Shown: positions 46,084 to 56,089, numbered from the stretch's first letter. The stretch: DNA of 64,000 bases from Methanobacterium aggregans (GCF_017874455.1 NZ_JAGGLN010000003.1:1-64000), one strand, 5' to 3'. Translations and numbers: made by a program. The notes: generated by a model not told the origin, from the sequence alone.

Positions 46084-47073
46084 TCAGTACTCAATTTCAT
46101 CCATTTCATAGTCTTCCCAATCCCGTTTACCCAGGACTATTTCAAGCTCCTGAGGGGTTAAGAGTGGCTTTTTGTACATATTAGCATCATCAATGGCTAT
46201 TCTTGGACATGCAGTCATTATAAATACTTCTATATTCATGAATGGCGTTAAGAGTTCTGGGGAAACATCGTCCATGATCAGTATGAATGCTTCTTTTTTT
46301 TCTTTATGGATCATCTTCTTTAAAACTTTTGCAAGTTCCATTCTGGACTGACCCTTCTTGGAAGAAACAATGATTCCAAAGCTTTCAGCATCCATAGCCT
46401 TGGCTATTCTTGCAAAACGAATTCTCATAATCCTATCTGCAAATTCATCAATATCCCTTGCCTCGTTGATGTAGGGATCTGCTATTACAACTGGTTTGTC
46501 AGTGAAGAGTTTTATTCCAAGGGTGTGGAAGTTTCCACTTCCAACGTAAAGAAATGCATCAGCATCAAGGTCTTTTATGGCAGAGAAGTTACAACCAAGG
46601 ATCTGGCCCTTCTGAGTACCTGCCCCCTCCTTCATAACAACCTCTTTCCCATTTTCTTCCAGAAAGTTCTCCATCTCAGGGAGAAGATGAAGGTGCTGAG
46701 CAGTTGTAACCAAACCTATCCTTTTATAAGCACCAAGAAGTTCCACTGCACTGATTAATGCTCCTTTAACATCCATATCTGATTTCGTTTCAACGAAGAT
46801 AACCGGCAGATCATACTCAATTGGCAGGGCAGTGTGGCCGAAGTGAATTAAAAGGTCTGAAACATCCTTCATATCTACATCAGCGGCATCACAAGCTCCA
46901 TAACATGGATCAGCAGATATTATAACGGTTGAACCAGTTTCGTCTTCAATTTGTCTTGCAATTTTGGTTGCATGTACTTTAAGACCCTCTGGAAACTGCA
47001 GTCCAACAACTTCTGCATCGAACTGTTTTATGGTTTCTATGACCTTTTTTATATCGAATTCATAACCCAACAA
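46084..47073 (-). CDS. dph2: Diphthamide synthase Dph2
   Basis: 329 aa. Noncanonical radical SAM enzyme adding the 3-amino-3-carboxypropyl group to His of aEF2. Three cluster Cys: ADPCYGACD, QILGCNFSA and MTACPRIAID. VVGLQFPEGLKVHA near the start is typical. TTG start with GGGGG upstream; a second TTG follows directly. In the csl4-dph2-hpt gene order. Confidence 0.94.
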   Translation of the reverse strand: MLGYEFDIKKVIETIKQFDAEVVGLQFPEGLKVHATKIARQIEDETGSTVIISADPCYGACDAADVDMKDVSDLLIHFGHTALPIEYDLPVIFVETKSDMDVKGALISAVELLGAYKRIGLVTTAQHLHLLPEMENFLEENGKEVVMKEGAGTQKGQILGCNFSAIKDLDADAFLYVGSGNFHTLGIKLFTDKPVVIADPYINEARDIDEFADRIMRIRFARIAKAMDAESFGIIVSSKKGQSRMELAKVLKKMIHKEKKEAFILIMDDVSPELLTPFMNIEVFIMTACPRIAIDDANMYKKPLLTPQELEIVLGKRDWEDYEMDEIEY

Positions 47074-47105
47074 AATGCCCCCTACATCCTACTGAAAAAT
47101 TGCCA

Positions 47106-47681
47106 TTAAAGGGTTTCATCAGCACTTCCCTCTATTACAACGTTCCCATCAACTACGTTCAACTTCACAAGACTTCTGACGGTGACACCTGTTTCGTCTT
47201 CAACTGTGTACTTACCAGTTCCCTTCTCTATCACCGCCATAACATCAACGATTTCAACTTCCATGGCTTCAAGGGCTTTCAAGACAGCTATCATGGTCCC
47301 CCCAGTGCTTACAACATCATCAACCAGGATTATTTTATCCCCCTTATCCAGTCCGTTTATGTAAAGTTCCCCTTCACTGTAACCTGTCATCTGATGTACT
47401 GCAACTTCACCTTCAAGGCCATAAGACCGTTTACGGATAACAACAAAGGGTTTTCCTGTTTTAAGGGACAGTGCTGTTGCTATGTGAATTCCCATGGCTT
47501 CAACACAGACTATTTTATCAACATCCATATTACCAAACCTTGAAATACCGTCTGCAACTTCTTCAAGTATTTTAGGTTCTACCAGAGGAACTCCATCTGT
47601 TACAGGATGTACAAAATAATCATAATCTCCTTTTTTTACTACAGGAGATTCTATAAGACTTTTTTTAAGTTTTTCAAACAT
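47106..47681 (-). CDS. hpt: Hypoxanthine/guanine phosphoribosyltransferase
   Basis: 191 aa. PRPP motif IILVDDVVSTGGTMIAVLKA, N-terminal GIHIATALSLKTGKPF and the flexible-loop KRSYGLEGEV. Purine salvage from hypoxanthine or guanine. AGGTGA before ATG. 32 bases upstream of dph2, so probably first gene of the csl4 operon. Confidence 0.93.
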   Translation of the reverse strand: MFEKLKKSLIESPVVKKGDYDYFVHPVTDGVPLVEPKILEEVADGISRFGNMDVDKIVCVEAMGIHIATALSLKTGKPFVVIRKRSYGLEGEVAVHQMTGYSEGELYINGLDKGDKIILVDDVVSTGGTMIAVLKALEAMEVEIVDVMAVIEKGTGKYTVEDETGVTVRSLVKLNVVDGNVVIEGSADETL

Positions 47682-48140
47682 TTTATCACCTAAAACTGTT
47701 TAAAGTGGAAATTAGAATTTTAATTAATGGTTAAAATACTATAATCCCTCAAATTTATGTTACAAGAATTAATCTATTAAACAATTTTATATTATTATAT
47801 ACATTTTATAGAATTTTTAATGACTTATGATATGCAAAAATTTCTCTAGTAAAATTTTTATCAACCATATTATATTAACCTAAATTTATTATAATGTTGA
47901 TTGTAATATAAATTGATGAGAGAATTTAACAAGGATTTAATAAATGAAATTAGAAAAAAATAAAATTCATATCAACATCCAAGTCTTAATAATAATTATA
48001 CTTAATCAGAAGTGGCAATTTACACTTAAAAATAATGATCAAACTTTTAAAACTTAAAAATAGGTTATTAGAATGATTCATGCAATTCAAAGCATGTTTA
48101 GATTATTATTAATTCAGATCAACAAAAATTGGTGAAAATC
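47682..48140. other. Divergent hpt/srp54 promoter region
   Basis: 459 very AT-rich bases with several TATA-like stretches, for example around 47788-47800 and 47870-47880. No coding frame or RNA gene recognised. Confidence 0.4.
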
Positions 48141-49472
48141 ATGCTGGGCAATCTTGGCAAAAACCTGACCACAACCATGAAAAAACTGGCAGGAATGAGC
48201 ATAATAGACAAAGAAGTCGTTAAAGAGGTTATAAAGGATATACAGAGAGCTTTGATCCAGTCGGATGTTAACATCAAACTGGTTCTCAACCTTTCAAAAA
48301 CCATAGAGGAAAGGGCTTTGAATGAAGAGCCTCAGAAAGGTGTTACTCCCAAAGAGCATGTCATAAAAATAGTCTATGAAGAACTGGTGAACCTCGTTGG
48401 GGAAAGGGCTCAGGAAGTTGAAATTAACAAAAAACCCTACAGAATCCTGTTTATGGGACTTCAGGGAAGCGGTAAAACAACCACCATATCCAAACTCACA
48501 CGTTACCTTCAGAAAAAGGGTTTCAACCCAGCAATAGTCTGTACAGACACTTGGAGACCTGCAGCATACGAACAGCTGCGACAGCTCACAGAGCCCATGA
48601 ACGTGCCACTCTACGGTGACCCTGATAATCAGGACGCCCTTGACCTTGCAAGGAAGGGTCTGGAAGAGTTCAAGAAGAAAGATCTGGTAATTGTGGACAC
48701 TGCAGGACGTCATAAGGAGGAGAAGGATCTTCTGGATGAGATGGAAAGTCTCTCATCCATAGTCCAACCAGATGAAGTTATACTCGTTATAGACGGAACC
48801 ATAGGACAACAAGCCAAAGAACAGGCCCTTGCATTCAGTAAAACCACGGACATTGGTTCCATTATCATAACCAAACTTGACGGCTCTGCAAAGGGTGGAG
48901 GTGCCCTGTCTGCAGTTGCTGAAATTGGTGCTCCAATCAAATTCATAGGAACTGGAGAAAGAGTTGACGACTTTGAAGCCTTCGATCCAGAGCGTTTCAT
49001 ATCAAGACTACTTGGAATGGGAGACATCAAAAGCCTAATAGAAAAAGCCGAGGAAATAGCAGAAGAAGACATGGATATGGACAGTGTTGATGCTATGCTC
49101 AGCGGTAAATTCACACTAAAGGACATGTACTCTCAGTTCGAGATGATGAATAAAATGGGGCCCATGCAGCAGGTTATGAACATGATCCCTGGTATGGGTG
49201 CCAAGCTCCCAAAGAATGCATCCAAGGTGACTGAAGAAAAGCTGGATAAGTACAAAATACTCATGGATTCAATGACAAAATACGAACTGGAACACCCTGA
49301 CGTTATAAAACAGTCCCGGGTCAAAAGGATAGCACGCGGATCTGGTATGAGAAATGAAGATGTTAAAGAGCTTTTAAAGTACTACAGCACCACAAAAAAG
49401 GCTATGAAGGGTTTTGGAAAGAGAAAAATGGGCGGACCCATGGGCCAGATGATGCGCCAGATGATGCGCTGA
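48141..49472 (+). CDS. srp54: Signal recognition particle GTPase SRP54
   Basis: 443 aa. NG domain with G1 GLQGSGKTTTISKL, DTWRPAAYEQLR, G3 DTAGRHKEE and G4 TKLDGSAKGGG; M domain with Met-rich helices (MNKMGPMQQVMNMIPGMG) and C-terminal MGGPMGQMMRQMMR. ATG at 48141 follows GGTGA; earlier TTG/GTG codons lie in that site. Binds signal peptides with 7S RNA. Confidence 0.97.
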   Translation: MLGNLGKNLTTTMKKLAGMSIIDKEVVKEVIKDIQRALIQSDVNIKLVLNLSKTIEERALNEEPQKGVTPKEHVIKIVYEELVNLVGERAQEVEINKKPYRILFMGLQGSGKTTTISKLTRYLQKKGFNPAIVCTDTWRPAAYEQLRQLTEPMNVPLYGDPDNQDALDLARKGLEEFKKKDLVIVDTAGRHKEEKDLLDEMESLSSIVQPDEVILVIDGTIGQQAKEQALAFSKTTDIGSIIITKLDGSAKGGGALSAVAEIGAPIKFIGTGERVDDFEAFDPERFISRLLGMGDIKSLIEKAEEIAEEDMDMDSVDAMLSGKFTLKDMYSQFEMMNKMGPMQQVMNMIPGMGAKLPKNASKVTEEKLDKYKILMDSMTKYELEHPDVIKQSRVKRIARGSGMRNEDVKELLKYYSTTKKAMKGFGKRKMGGPMGQMMRQMMR

Positions 49473-49741
49473 TAGAAAATTGGTTTCAATTCCATGAAAC
49501 CTTTTTTTTAGAGGTTGATTTCAAATTTAGAGTTTAAAGTTTGTTATAACTGAGTGAATCAATGAACATTAAAATCAACATTACTTACTGGATTATTATC
49601 AATTAACTTCTAATTTTCACGGAATTAGTTAAAAGTGGATGAATAGGGTTAAAATCCTTATTTTAAACCATTGAAAATAAAAAAACTTGATAATCCCTAA
49701 TGATCTACATATAATTCTTATTTATCATGGATGAGGTAAAA

Positions 49742-51043
49742 ATGGAATCAGAAATAATTGAAATAATGAATAACGCATTTAAAATTATTGAAATGTGTGA
49801 CGGACATATATGCAGCCGTTGTTTAGGTAGAAACTTCTCAAAAACAGTTCAAGGTGATGGAAACCTGGAAAGGGGCGAATATGTTAGACATCTGCTGTCT
49901 GAAAATGCACCTGAAGTTTCATCTGAAGTTTCATCTGAAGTTTCATCTGAAGTTTCCAAGGACCTGGTCTCTGCAGGAAGTCCGAATCCATGTTACGTAT
50001 GCAACGGATTATTGGATGAGATTGATGCTACAGAGAACAGCACCACAGACAAAATAATCAAAAGAATAGATGAATCTAAAATTGAATTTTCAAACTTTCT
50101 CGTTGGTTGCCGTGTGGATCCTGAAATCCTCAATAGGGAAAAGGAAATTCATGATGCATTGGACCTCGACGTTGAAAACATTAAAAAGGAGATCAACAGG
50201 GAGATAGGTAAGGATCTGTCCATTCGACTTGATAGAGAAGTGGAATTTGACAACCCCCATCTCGTTGTAATGGTGGATTTTAAAAATGAGAACATCGAGC
50301 TCCAGACAAATCCCCTGTTCATTGAAGGCAGATACAGGAAACTTGTGAGGGGCATCCCCCAGACAAAATGGCCATGTACAGCATGTAAAGGCAGAGGATG
50401 TGAAAGGTGTAATTACACCGGTAAAATGTACCTAGAAACCGTTGAAGAATTCATATCAAAGGATGCGCTTGAAATGACTAATGGAACTTCTGCCAAGTTT
50501 CATGGTGCGGGCCGTGAGGATATTGACGTTAAAATGCTCGGTAGTGGAAGACCATTTGTTCTGGAGATCAAGGAACCCCATATTCGCAGCATAGACCTTG
50601 AGGAACTTGAAAACAGGGTTAACCAGCATGCAGAGGGCAAAGTTGAAGTTTTGAACCTGAAGTTCGTAGGTAAAAACAGGCGCAGTCAAATAAAAACATC
50701 TTCAACAGACACATACAAGGTTTACAGGGCACTGGTCCAGACTGAAGGAGATGTTGCCAAGGAAGATCTGGAACCATTAAAATCCTTGGACGTGATAAAA
50801 CAACGCACCCCCATACGTGTATCCCACAGGCGTGCAGACAAAATAAGAACACGTCACGTGAAAAATCTGGAGTTTAAAAGGTTGGATTCAAATTTATTCG
50901 AACTTTTAATCCACTGTGAAGGAGGACTCTACATAAAAGAGCTCATATCTGGAGATGAAGATAGAACAAACCCCAGTGTATCCCAAGTCATTGGAATCCC
51001 TGCGGTATGCAAGAAGCTCGATGTCATGGAAGTGAACATTTAA
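49742..51043 (+). CDS. pus10: tRNA pseudouridine synthase Pus10
   Basis: 433 aa. N-terminal zinc-binding THUMP region (CDGHICSRCLGRNF, PCYVCNGLL, CTACKGRGCERCNYTG) and the catalytic domain with HGAGREDIDVKMLGSGRPF (catalytic Asp) and YKVYRALVQTEG. Makes pseudouridine 54 and 55 in tRNA. ATG at 49742 used since GAGGT precedes it; an ATG 5 codons earlier lacks a site. Contains a small in-frame tandem repeat. Confidence 0.95.
   Translation: MESEIIEIMNNAFKIIEMCDGHICSRCLGRNFSKTVQGDGNLERGEYVRHLLSENAPEVSSEVSSEVSSEVSKDLVSAGSPNPCYVCNGLLDEIDATENSTTDKIIKRIDESKIEFSNFLVGCRVDPEILNREKEIHDALDLDVENIKKEINREIGKDLSIRLDREVEFDNPHLVVMVDFKNENIELQTNPLFIEGRYRKLVRGIPQTKWPCTACKGRGCERCNYTGKMYLETVEEFISKDALEMTNGTSAKFHGAGREDIDVKMLGSGRPFVLEIKEPHIRSIDLEELENRVNQHAEGKVEVLNLKFVGKNRRSQIKTSSTDTYKVYRALVQTEGDVAKEDLEPLKSLDVIKQRTPIRVSHRRADKIRTRHVKNLEFKRLDSNLFELLIHCEGGLYIKELISGDEDRTNPSVSQVIGIPAVCKKLDVMEVNI
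49911..49956 (+). repeat. 12-bp tandem repeat in pus10
   Basis: CTGAAGTTTCAT three times plus a partial fourth, encoding E-V-S-S repeats between the zinc-binding segments. A length-variable low-complexity loop. Confidence 0.9.
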
Positions 51044-51379
51044 GAGTGTAATTATCAATATTAATATATAGCGAAAAGTACCACTGAATGATCAATTATA
51101 TATATGGATTTCATGCAAACTCATCTATCAACTACAAAAAGATTTAATCATTTAAAATAACCCTGAAACTGAGACTTCATCCAGTTTCAAATGCCTGATT
51201 TAAAACGAATTTTGTGTAATATTCCTGAATCAGTTTTTATTTGAGATAAAATCCACGTTGTAGTATGAAAAAAGTTTAAAAAAGATGAATAATCTAAAAT
51301 AATCATTAGCTTAATGATAAAACTGACATTTAGTCATATTTCAATCAACCTTATAAAAGGTTGAAATGGAGGTTCAAAC
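51044..51379. other. pus10-rpl21e spacer with one hairpin
   Basis: 336 bases. TGAAACTG (51164-51171) and CAGTTTCA (51182-51189) form an 8-bp stem with a 10-base loop; no T-run follows. TATATAT occurs around 51100. The rpl21e promoter lies here. Confidence 0.35.
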
Positions 51380-51673
51380 ATGGTGAAAAGATCAAGAGGT
51401 TTTAGAAGTAGAACACGTTCAAAACTTAAAAGAAGTATCAGGCCAAACAGGCCAAACCAAATAACCAAAAAAATACAAACCTTTGATGCAAATGATATCG
51501 TTCACATAATAATCGATTCAAGCATACACCGAGGTCAGCCCCACCCACGTTTCCATGGTAAAACAGGTAAAGTGGCTAAGAAAAGGGGAAGTGCATACAT
51601 AGTAGAAATAAACGATGGTAACAAAGCTAAAAAATTAATAATAAGACCAGAACACCTCAAAATCCAAGAGTGA
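51380..51673 (+). CDS. rpl21e: Ribosomal protein L21e
   Basis: 97 aa. Basic start KRSRGFRSRTRSKLKRS and conserved HRGQPHPRFHGKTGKV. GGAGG before ATG. First gene of the conserved rpl21e-rpoF-DUF655-ksgA cluster. Confidence 0.97.
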   Translation: MVKRSRGFRSRTRSKLKRSIRPNRPNQITKKIQTFDANDIVHIIIDSSIHRGQPHPRFHGKTGKVAKKRGSAYIVEINDGNKAKKLIIRPEHLKIQE

Positions 51674-51678
51674 TATTG

Positions 51679-52011
51679 ATGATTGGAAAAAAAGTGGTAG
51701 AAACTGATCCTGTAACAATTGTAGAAGTTAAAACCATGCTTGAGGAACGTTCAAAATCTTATGAACTCACTTACGAACAAAACCTTGCTTTAGACCACGT
51801 TACAAAGCTTTCAAAAATAGAAGAAGAATCTGCAGTAAAACTAGTGAAAGAGCTTCAGGAAATCGCTAAAAAAAGTCAAGCTATTAAAATAGCAGACCTC
51901 ATGCCTGTGGATCTCGCAGATTTAAGGTTGATATTTGCAAAGGAGAGGGGTTCACATAAAAAGGAAGATTTAGAACAGATATTAGAGATAGTTGATAAGT
52001 ACAGGGAATAA
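51679..52011 (+). CDS. rpoF: RNA polymerase subunit F (Rpo4)
   Basis: 110 aa. Starts MIGKKVVETDPVTIVEVKTM; HRDC-like helices with KIADLMPVDLADLRLIF. Forms the stalk with Rpo7. ATG at 51679 chosen with GAGTGAT upstream; an in-frame GTG at 51670 overlaps the end of rpl21e. Confidence 0.94.
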   Translation: MIGKKVVETDPVTIVEVKTMLEERSKSYELTYEQNLALDHVTKLSKIEEESAVKLVKELQEIAKKSQAIKIADLMPVDLADLRLIFAKERGSHKKEDLEQILEIVDKYRE

Positions 52012-52029
52012 TTCGGAACAAAAAAATTG

Positions 52030-52080
52030 AAGGGGAGTCCCCCCAAGACTTAAGTCTAACATCAAAAAACCATCCGGGTG
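52030..52080 (+). promoter_or_regulatory. Hairpin-rich leader between rpoF and DUF655
   Basis: Three short inverted repeats in 50 bases: GGGGAGTCCCC (52032-52042), the perfect palindrome AGACTTAAGTCT (52046-52057) and CCATCCGGGTGG (about 52070-52081), the last including the ribosome-binding site of the next gene. May modulate translation or mark RNA processing; unproven. Confidence 0.35.
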
Positions 52081-52085
52081 GTTGA

Positions 52086-52664
52086 ATGGAAGATCATGCG
52101 ATTATTCTTGACTATCTTCCTTTAGGTTATTTTAAGGAAGGTGCGCCTTCATTTAAAAGGAAACCCATAGCTCAGGCCGTGGGCACAGAGGAATTTACTA
52201 TCCTCGAACTTATTCCAAAGGACATGGTTCAACTGGACATACATGAAAAGGTTTACATTGGCCCTGGAAAAAGGGACAAAATAGCCCGTGTGAACAGACG
52301 TCTGCGAAATGATAAACTAACTGCCACAGCAAAGTTAGAACTGGGATACGTTATTGAAGAAATTATAAAGGACAACGAAAGTAAATTCGTGGAATTCTTC
52401 AATGAAGCCGGCCCAATATCCACCAGACTTCACCAGATCGAACTTCTGCCCGGAATTGGGAAGAAACACATGTGGGACATAATAAATGCAAGGCAGGAGA
52501 AGAAGTTCGAGAGCTTTGATGATATCAAAAAAAGAGTTCCCATGTTATCAGACCCTGTAAAACTTATTGTGAAACGTGTTCTTCTTGAACTCGAAGTAAC
52601 AGACGATAAGAGAGGAAAGAGAAAATATGTGCTCTTTACAAGACCTCCAAAACGTCAGTTCTAA
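52086..52664 (+). CDS. DUF655 RNA-binding protein
   Basis: 192 aa. IILDYLPLGYFKEG at the start, EKVYIGPGKRDKI, and a helix-hairpin-helix LLPGIGKKHMWDIINARQ. Almost always found between rpoF and ksgA in archaea; function unknown, nucleic-acid binding likely from the HhH motif. GGTGGTTGA before ATG. Confidence 0.92.
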   Translation: MEDHAIILDYLPLGYFKEGAPSFKRKPIAQAVGTEEFTILELIPKDMVQLDIHEKVYIGPGKRDKIARVNRRLRNDKLTATAKLELGYVIEEIIKDNESKFVEFFNEAGPISTRLHQIELLPGIGKKHMWDIINARQEKKFESFDDIKKRVPMLSDPVKLIVKRVLLELEVTDDKRGKRKYVLFTRPPKRQF

Positions 52665-52743
52665 TCTTTAGGTGTTTCCAATAACCAACACCAATTCTTA
52701 TACTTTTTTTAATTATTTTAACTATTTTTTTCAGGAGTCAAAT

Positions 52744-53592
52744 ATGAACCTAATGTCTCAAACCACCAACATACTGAAATCCAACAACATAAGGCTTGAC
52801 AAAAGAAAGGGACAAAATTACCTCATAAATCAAGGTATACTATCAAGGATAGTTGACAGTGCAGAACTATCCCCTGAAGATACTGTTCTTGAAATTGGGG
52901 CGGGTATTGGAACACTGACCATCCCCCTTGCAGAACAGACAAAAAAGGTTGTGGCTGTTGAACAGGACAATAAAATTGCACAGGTTCTGAAAAAACGGAT
53001 CAATGACCTTGATATTCGTAACGTTGAGGTTGTTGTGGGAGATGCAACCCGGATAGATTTTCCTGAATTCAACAAGGTTGTTTCAAACCTTCCCTACAAA
53101 ATTTCATCCCCAATAACATTCAAACTCCTTGAACATGACTTCGATTTTGCGGTACTCATGTATCAAAAGGAATTTGCAGAAAGAATGATTGCAAAGTCCG
53201 GTGAAAAGAATTATTCAAGGTTGTCTGTTATGATGCACTTCTGTGCAGAGGTTCAGATGCTCTTTGAGGTTCCACCATCTGCCTTCATTCCATCACCTAA
53301 AGTATCATCTGCAGTTATCAAATTAACTCCTGACAAAAAAGAAAATGCATGTGGCGATGATATCTTTATTAGAACTTCAAGGGCCCTCTTCCAGCATAAA
53401 CGTAAAAAGGTGGGGAACGCACTCCTTGATTCATTCCATGAGATACGCAAAACTGACAAACAAACAGCAAAAACGATTGTTACAGGTTTAAATTCTGATA
53501 TTATTAATGAAAGAGCTGTTAATCTAAATCCTGAGGAAATACTGGAGATTTCAAAGGAAATAAGATCAGTTTTAGATAAATTGGAAGATTAG
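52744..53592 (+). CDS. ksgA: 16S rRNA dimethyladenosine transferase KsgA
   Basis: 282 aa. N-terminal KRKGQNYLINQGILSRIV, motif I LEIGAGIGTLTIPLA, and catalytic NLPYKISSPITFKLL (NxPY). Dimethylates two adenines of the 16S 3' end. ATG at 52744 has GGAG; the frame is open 24 codons upstream without similarity. Fourth gene of the rpl21e cluster. Confidence 0.96.
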   Translation: MNLMSQTTNILKSNNIRLDKRKGQNYLINQGILSRIVDSAELSPEDTVLEIGAGIGTLTIPLAEQTKKVVAVEQDNKIAQVLKKRINDLDIRNVEVVVGDATRIDFPEFNKVVSNLPYKISSPITFKLLEHDFDFAVLMYQKEFAERMIAKSGEKNYSRLSVMMHFCAEVQMLFEVPPSAFIPSPKVSSAVIKLTPDKKENACGDDIFIRTSRALFQHKRKKVGNALLDSFHEIRKTDKQTAKTIVTGLNSDIINERAVNLNPEEILEISKEIRSVLDKLED

Positions 53593-53685
53593 TTCCTATC
53601 ATGGGCCATAATAATTAAATGGTTTTACCCCTAATCAATTAATTGATTTTATATTAAAGAGGATTTAGTGTAAAAAGGTGTTTTA

Positions 53686-54006
53686 ATGAACAAAAATCCC
53701 TACGAGTTATTTCAAAAGGAACTTCCTGAGCTTGCAGCACGTTTCAACGATTTGGTAGAAGTACAGCGTGATTTAAAAGGATTGGACCCAAAAACTAAGC
53801 AGTTAATAAACATAGCCATCCAAACTGCAAATAAAAACCCCATGGGAGTTAAGATGCATGCAGCTATGGCCAAGAAATCTGGTGCGAAAAGGGAAGAAGT
53901 GATTGGTGCAGTTGCAATGAACCTTCACCTTTCAGGCCTTGCAAATGTACTGGAATGTCTTCCAGCTGCAGTTGAAGGGTTTGATGTAAACACGAAGCAT
54001 CTCTAG
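53686..54006 (+). CDS. Carboxymuconolactone decarboxylase-family protein (106 aa)
   Basis: Helical CMD fold: LDPKTKQLINIAIQTANKNP, HAAMAKKSGAKREEVIGAVA, ending in a helix around VLECLPAAVEG. The CxxC of AhpD is absent (no ExxxCxxH), leaving one Cys near the C-terminus, so peroxidase activity is unlikely. AGGTG before ATG. Confidence 0.75.
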   Translation: MNKNPYELFQKELPELAARFNDLVEVQRDLKGLDPKTKQLINIAIQTANKNPMGVKMHAAMAKKSGAKREEVIGAVAMNLHLSGLANVLECLPAAVEGFDVNTKHL

Positions 54007-54096
54007 AAAGTAGTAGGCCCTCAATTACTGTTTCTGCAAGCCGATCATACCCTGAAGAGGACAATAACAAAATTCAATTGTGTAAGGTGATTTTAG

Positions 54097-54699
54097 ATGA
54101 GAGAAATGTTTGAATACAATGAAACTTACTACTACATCCACGAAAACGTGTATGAACCTGCAGAGGACACATTCCTCCTTGCCAGCAACCTTCAAACTGG
54201 TAGAAAAGATCGTGTACTTGAAATAGGAACCGGAACCGGTTTAATAGCAATCACTGCTGCCAAAAAATCCATGAACGTTGTTGCAACCGACATAAACCCC
54301 CATGCAATTGAATGTGCCTCAAAAAACATAATAACCAACAGAACCTACAATGTTGAACTCAGGAGAGGAGATCTTTTCGAAGCTGTTGAAGGTGAGAAAT
54401 TTGATTTAATCCTGTTCAACACCCCATACCTTCCAACTGGAGAGGATGAATTTATTGAAAACGAGTTAAATGCTGCGTGGGATGGGGGCAAAGATGGAAG
54501 AGAAGTTATTGACAGATTTCTTGATGATCTCATTGAACATCTGAATTCCAATGGAAGGGTTCAGCTCGTTCAGTCTTCACTCTCTGATAATGATAAAACC
54601 CTTGAAAAACTGGAGAGTATGGGATTTGAAGCCAGCATAACTGCAAAGGAGCATGCTTTCTTTGAAGAGATTGTAGTTATAACTGGAATTTTAAAGTAG
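54097..54699 (+). CDS. HemK2-type protein/RNA methyltransferase
   Basis: 200 aa. Motif I VLEIGTGTGLIAITAA, NVVATDINPHAIECA, and NTPYLPTGEDE where the catalytic NPPY is NTPY. Archaeal HemK2 (Mtq2-like) proteins methylate glutamine of release factor aRF1, often with Trm112. The Thr in NTPY occurs in the family. AAGGTGA before ATG. Confidence 0.85.
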   Translation: MREMFEYNETYYYIHENVYEPAEDTFLLASNLQTGRKDRVLEIGTGTGLIAITAAKKSMNVVATDINPHAIECASKNIITNRTYNVELRRGDLFEAVEGEKFDLILFNTPYLPTGEDEFIENELNAAWDGGKDGREVIDRFLDDLIEHLNSNGRVQLVQSSLSDNDKTLEKLESMGFEASITAKEHAFFEEIVVITGILK

Positions 54700-54832
54700 A
54701 TACATCTTTTAAAGAAATAAAAAAAATAATAAAATAAAAAGATATGATTAAATAAATAATTTTAAATACATATTTAAATACATAATCTCTTTTTTTAAGC
54801 TGAAGCTACATGAATCCCCTTCTGAAGTAGGA

Positions 54833-56089
54833 TCACATGAAACTCGTTGCAACAAGGCCCAGACTTAACCCAATGACTATTATCACAGTGGCCCAGGCTA
54901 TGTAGTTGAAAATCCTGGAGTTAACGTATTCCCCCATGATACTTCTATCGTTTATTATGAGCAGCATGAATATCAGGATGAATGGGAGCAATATTCCATT
55001 TGCAACCTGTGAAAGGTAGAGTATAGGTAAAAGTGGGATGTTAGGGAGCATTATAACGATTGCTGCAAGCACTATAATTCCCAGGTACAGTCCATGGAAT
55101 ACCGGTGCTTCCCTGAAGCTTTTTGAAATTCCGGTTTCAAGACCCAGACTTTCACAGACGTAGTAAGCAGTTGACAGAGGTAGTATAACTGCTGCAAATA
55201 GTGATGCATTTAAAAATCCCAGTGCAAAAAGTCCACTGGCATACTGCCCTGCAAGTGGAAGCAACGCCCTTGAAACATCTCCAACATCGTTTACAACCAC
55301 ACCGTTTGAGAATATGGTTGATGCGCATGCAAGGACTATGAAAAATGCCACGATACATGTGAATGCAGGCCCAACTATTGCATCGATTTTGGAGTACTTC
55401 AGATCCTTGATGGAGATTCCCTTCTCAACAACCGAGGACTGGAGGTAAAACTGCATCCAGGGAGCTATGGTTGTACCCACCAGTCCTATTACCATGGTTA
55501 TGTAAGCTGCACTCATGTCTATCTGGGGCACCGCAACACTGTGAAGGGCCAGTCCCCAGTTAGGATGGGCAAGAAGGCCCGCAATGATGTAGGAAAGGTA
55601 CACAAGGGATGCGCCTATGAATATCTTCTCAACACTGCGGTAGTTGCCCTTTATAACTAGTCCCCAGACAAATAGGGCCGCTACTGGCAGGGCAATGTAC
55701 TTGGGTATCCCAAACATTCCTGTGCTCACTGCAATACCTGAAAATTCAGCCAGGGTGTTTCCGAAGTTGGCCACCAGAAGGGCTATCATCACGAAAAATG
55801 TGATTTTAACCCCAACTTTCTCTCTTATAAGGTCTGCAAGACCTTTTCCAGATACAACACCCATACGCACTCCCATTTCCTGTACAACAGCAAGCGCTAC
55901 TAGCATTGGTATGAAGGTCCAGAGCAGGGTGTAGCCGAAGTTGGCACCTGCAAGGCTGTATGTGGTTATTCCCCCAGCATCGTTGTCAACCGTGGCTGTT
56001 ATTATACCAGGACCCATAATTGACAGAAAGAGGATTAAACTGGCCATTCTTGGGCCTTTAAATGATCTAAGCAAAATTTTGAAATCCAA
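54833..56089 (-). CDS. Nramp-family metal ion transporter (atypical site)
   Basis: 418 aa, about 11 TM helices. The family start GPGIITATVDNDAGGITTY carries DNDAGG where classical Nramp has DPGN, and TM6 reads TTIAPWMQFYLQ where classical Nramp has the Ala-x-x-Met metal site; the Met thioether here is shifted. This matches the Nramp-related group thought to favour hard ions such as Mg or Mn. TTG start with GGGGAT. 244 bases downstream of a soluble MgtE-N/CBS gene on the same strand. Confidence 0.85.
   Translation of the reverse strand: MDFKILLRSFKGPRMASLILFLSIMGPGIITATVDNDAGGITTYSLAGANFGYTLLWTFIPMLVALAVVQEMGVRMGVVSGKGLADLIREKVGVKITFFVMIALLVANFGNTLAEFSGIAVSTGMFGIPKYIALPVAALFVWGLVIKGNYRSVEKIFIGASLVYLSYIIAGLLAHPNWGLALHSVAVPQIDMSAAYITMVIGLVGTTIAPWMQFYLQSSVVEKGISIKDLKYSKIDAIVGPAFTCIVAFFIVLACASTIFSNGVVVNDVGDVSRALLPLAGQYASGLFALGFLNASLFAAVILPLSTAYYVCESLGLETGISKSFREAPVFHGLYLGIIVLAAIVIMLPNIPLLPILYLSQVANGILLPFILIFMLLIINDRSIMGEYVNSRIFNYIAWATVIIVIGLSLGLVATSFM

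Noticed and set aside
51164..51189. Hairpin before rpl21e as a terminator
   Set aside because: No T-run follows, and it is distant from pus10; kept only as a spacer note.
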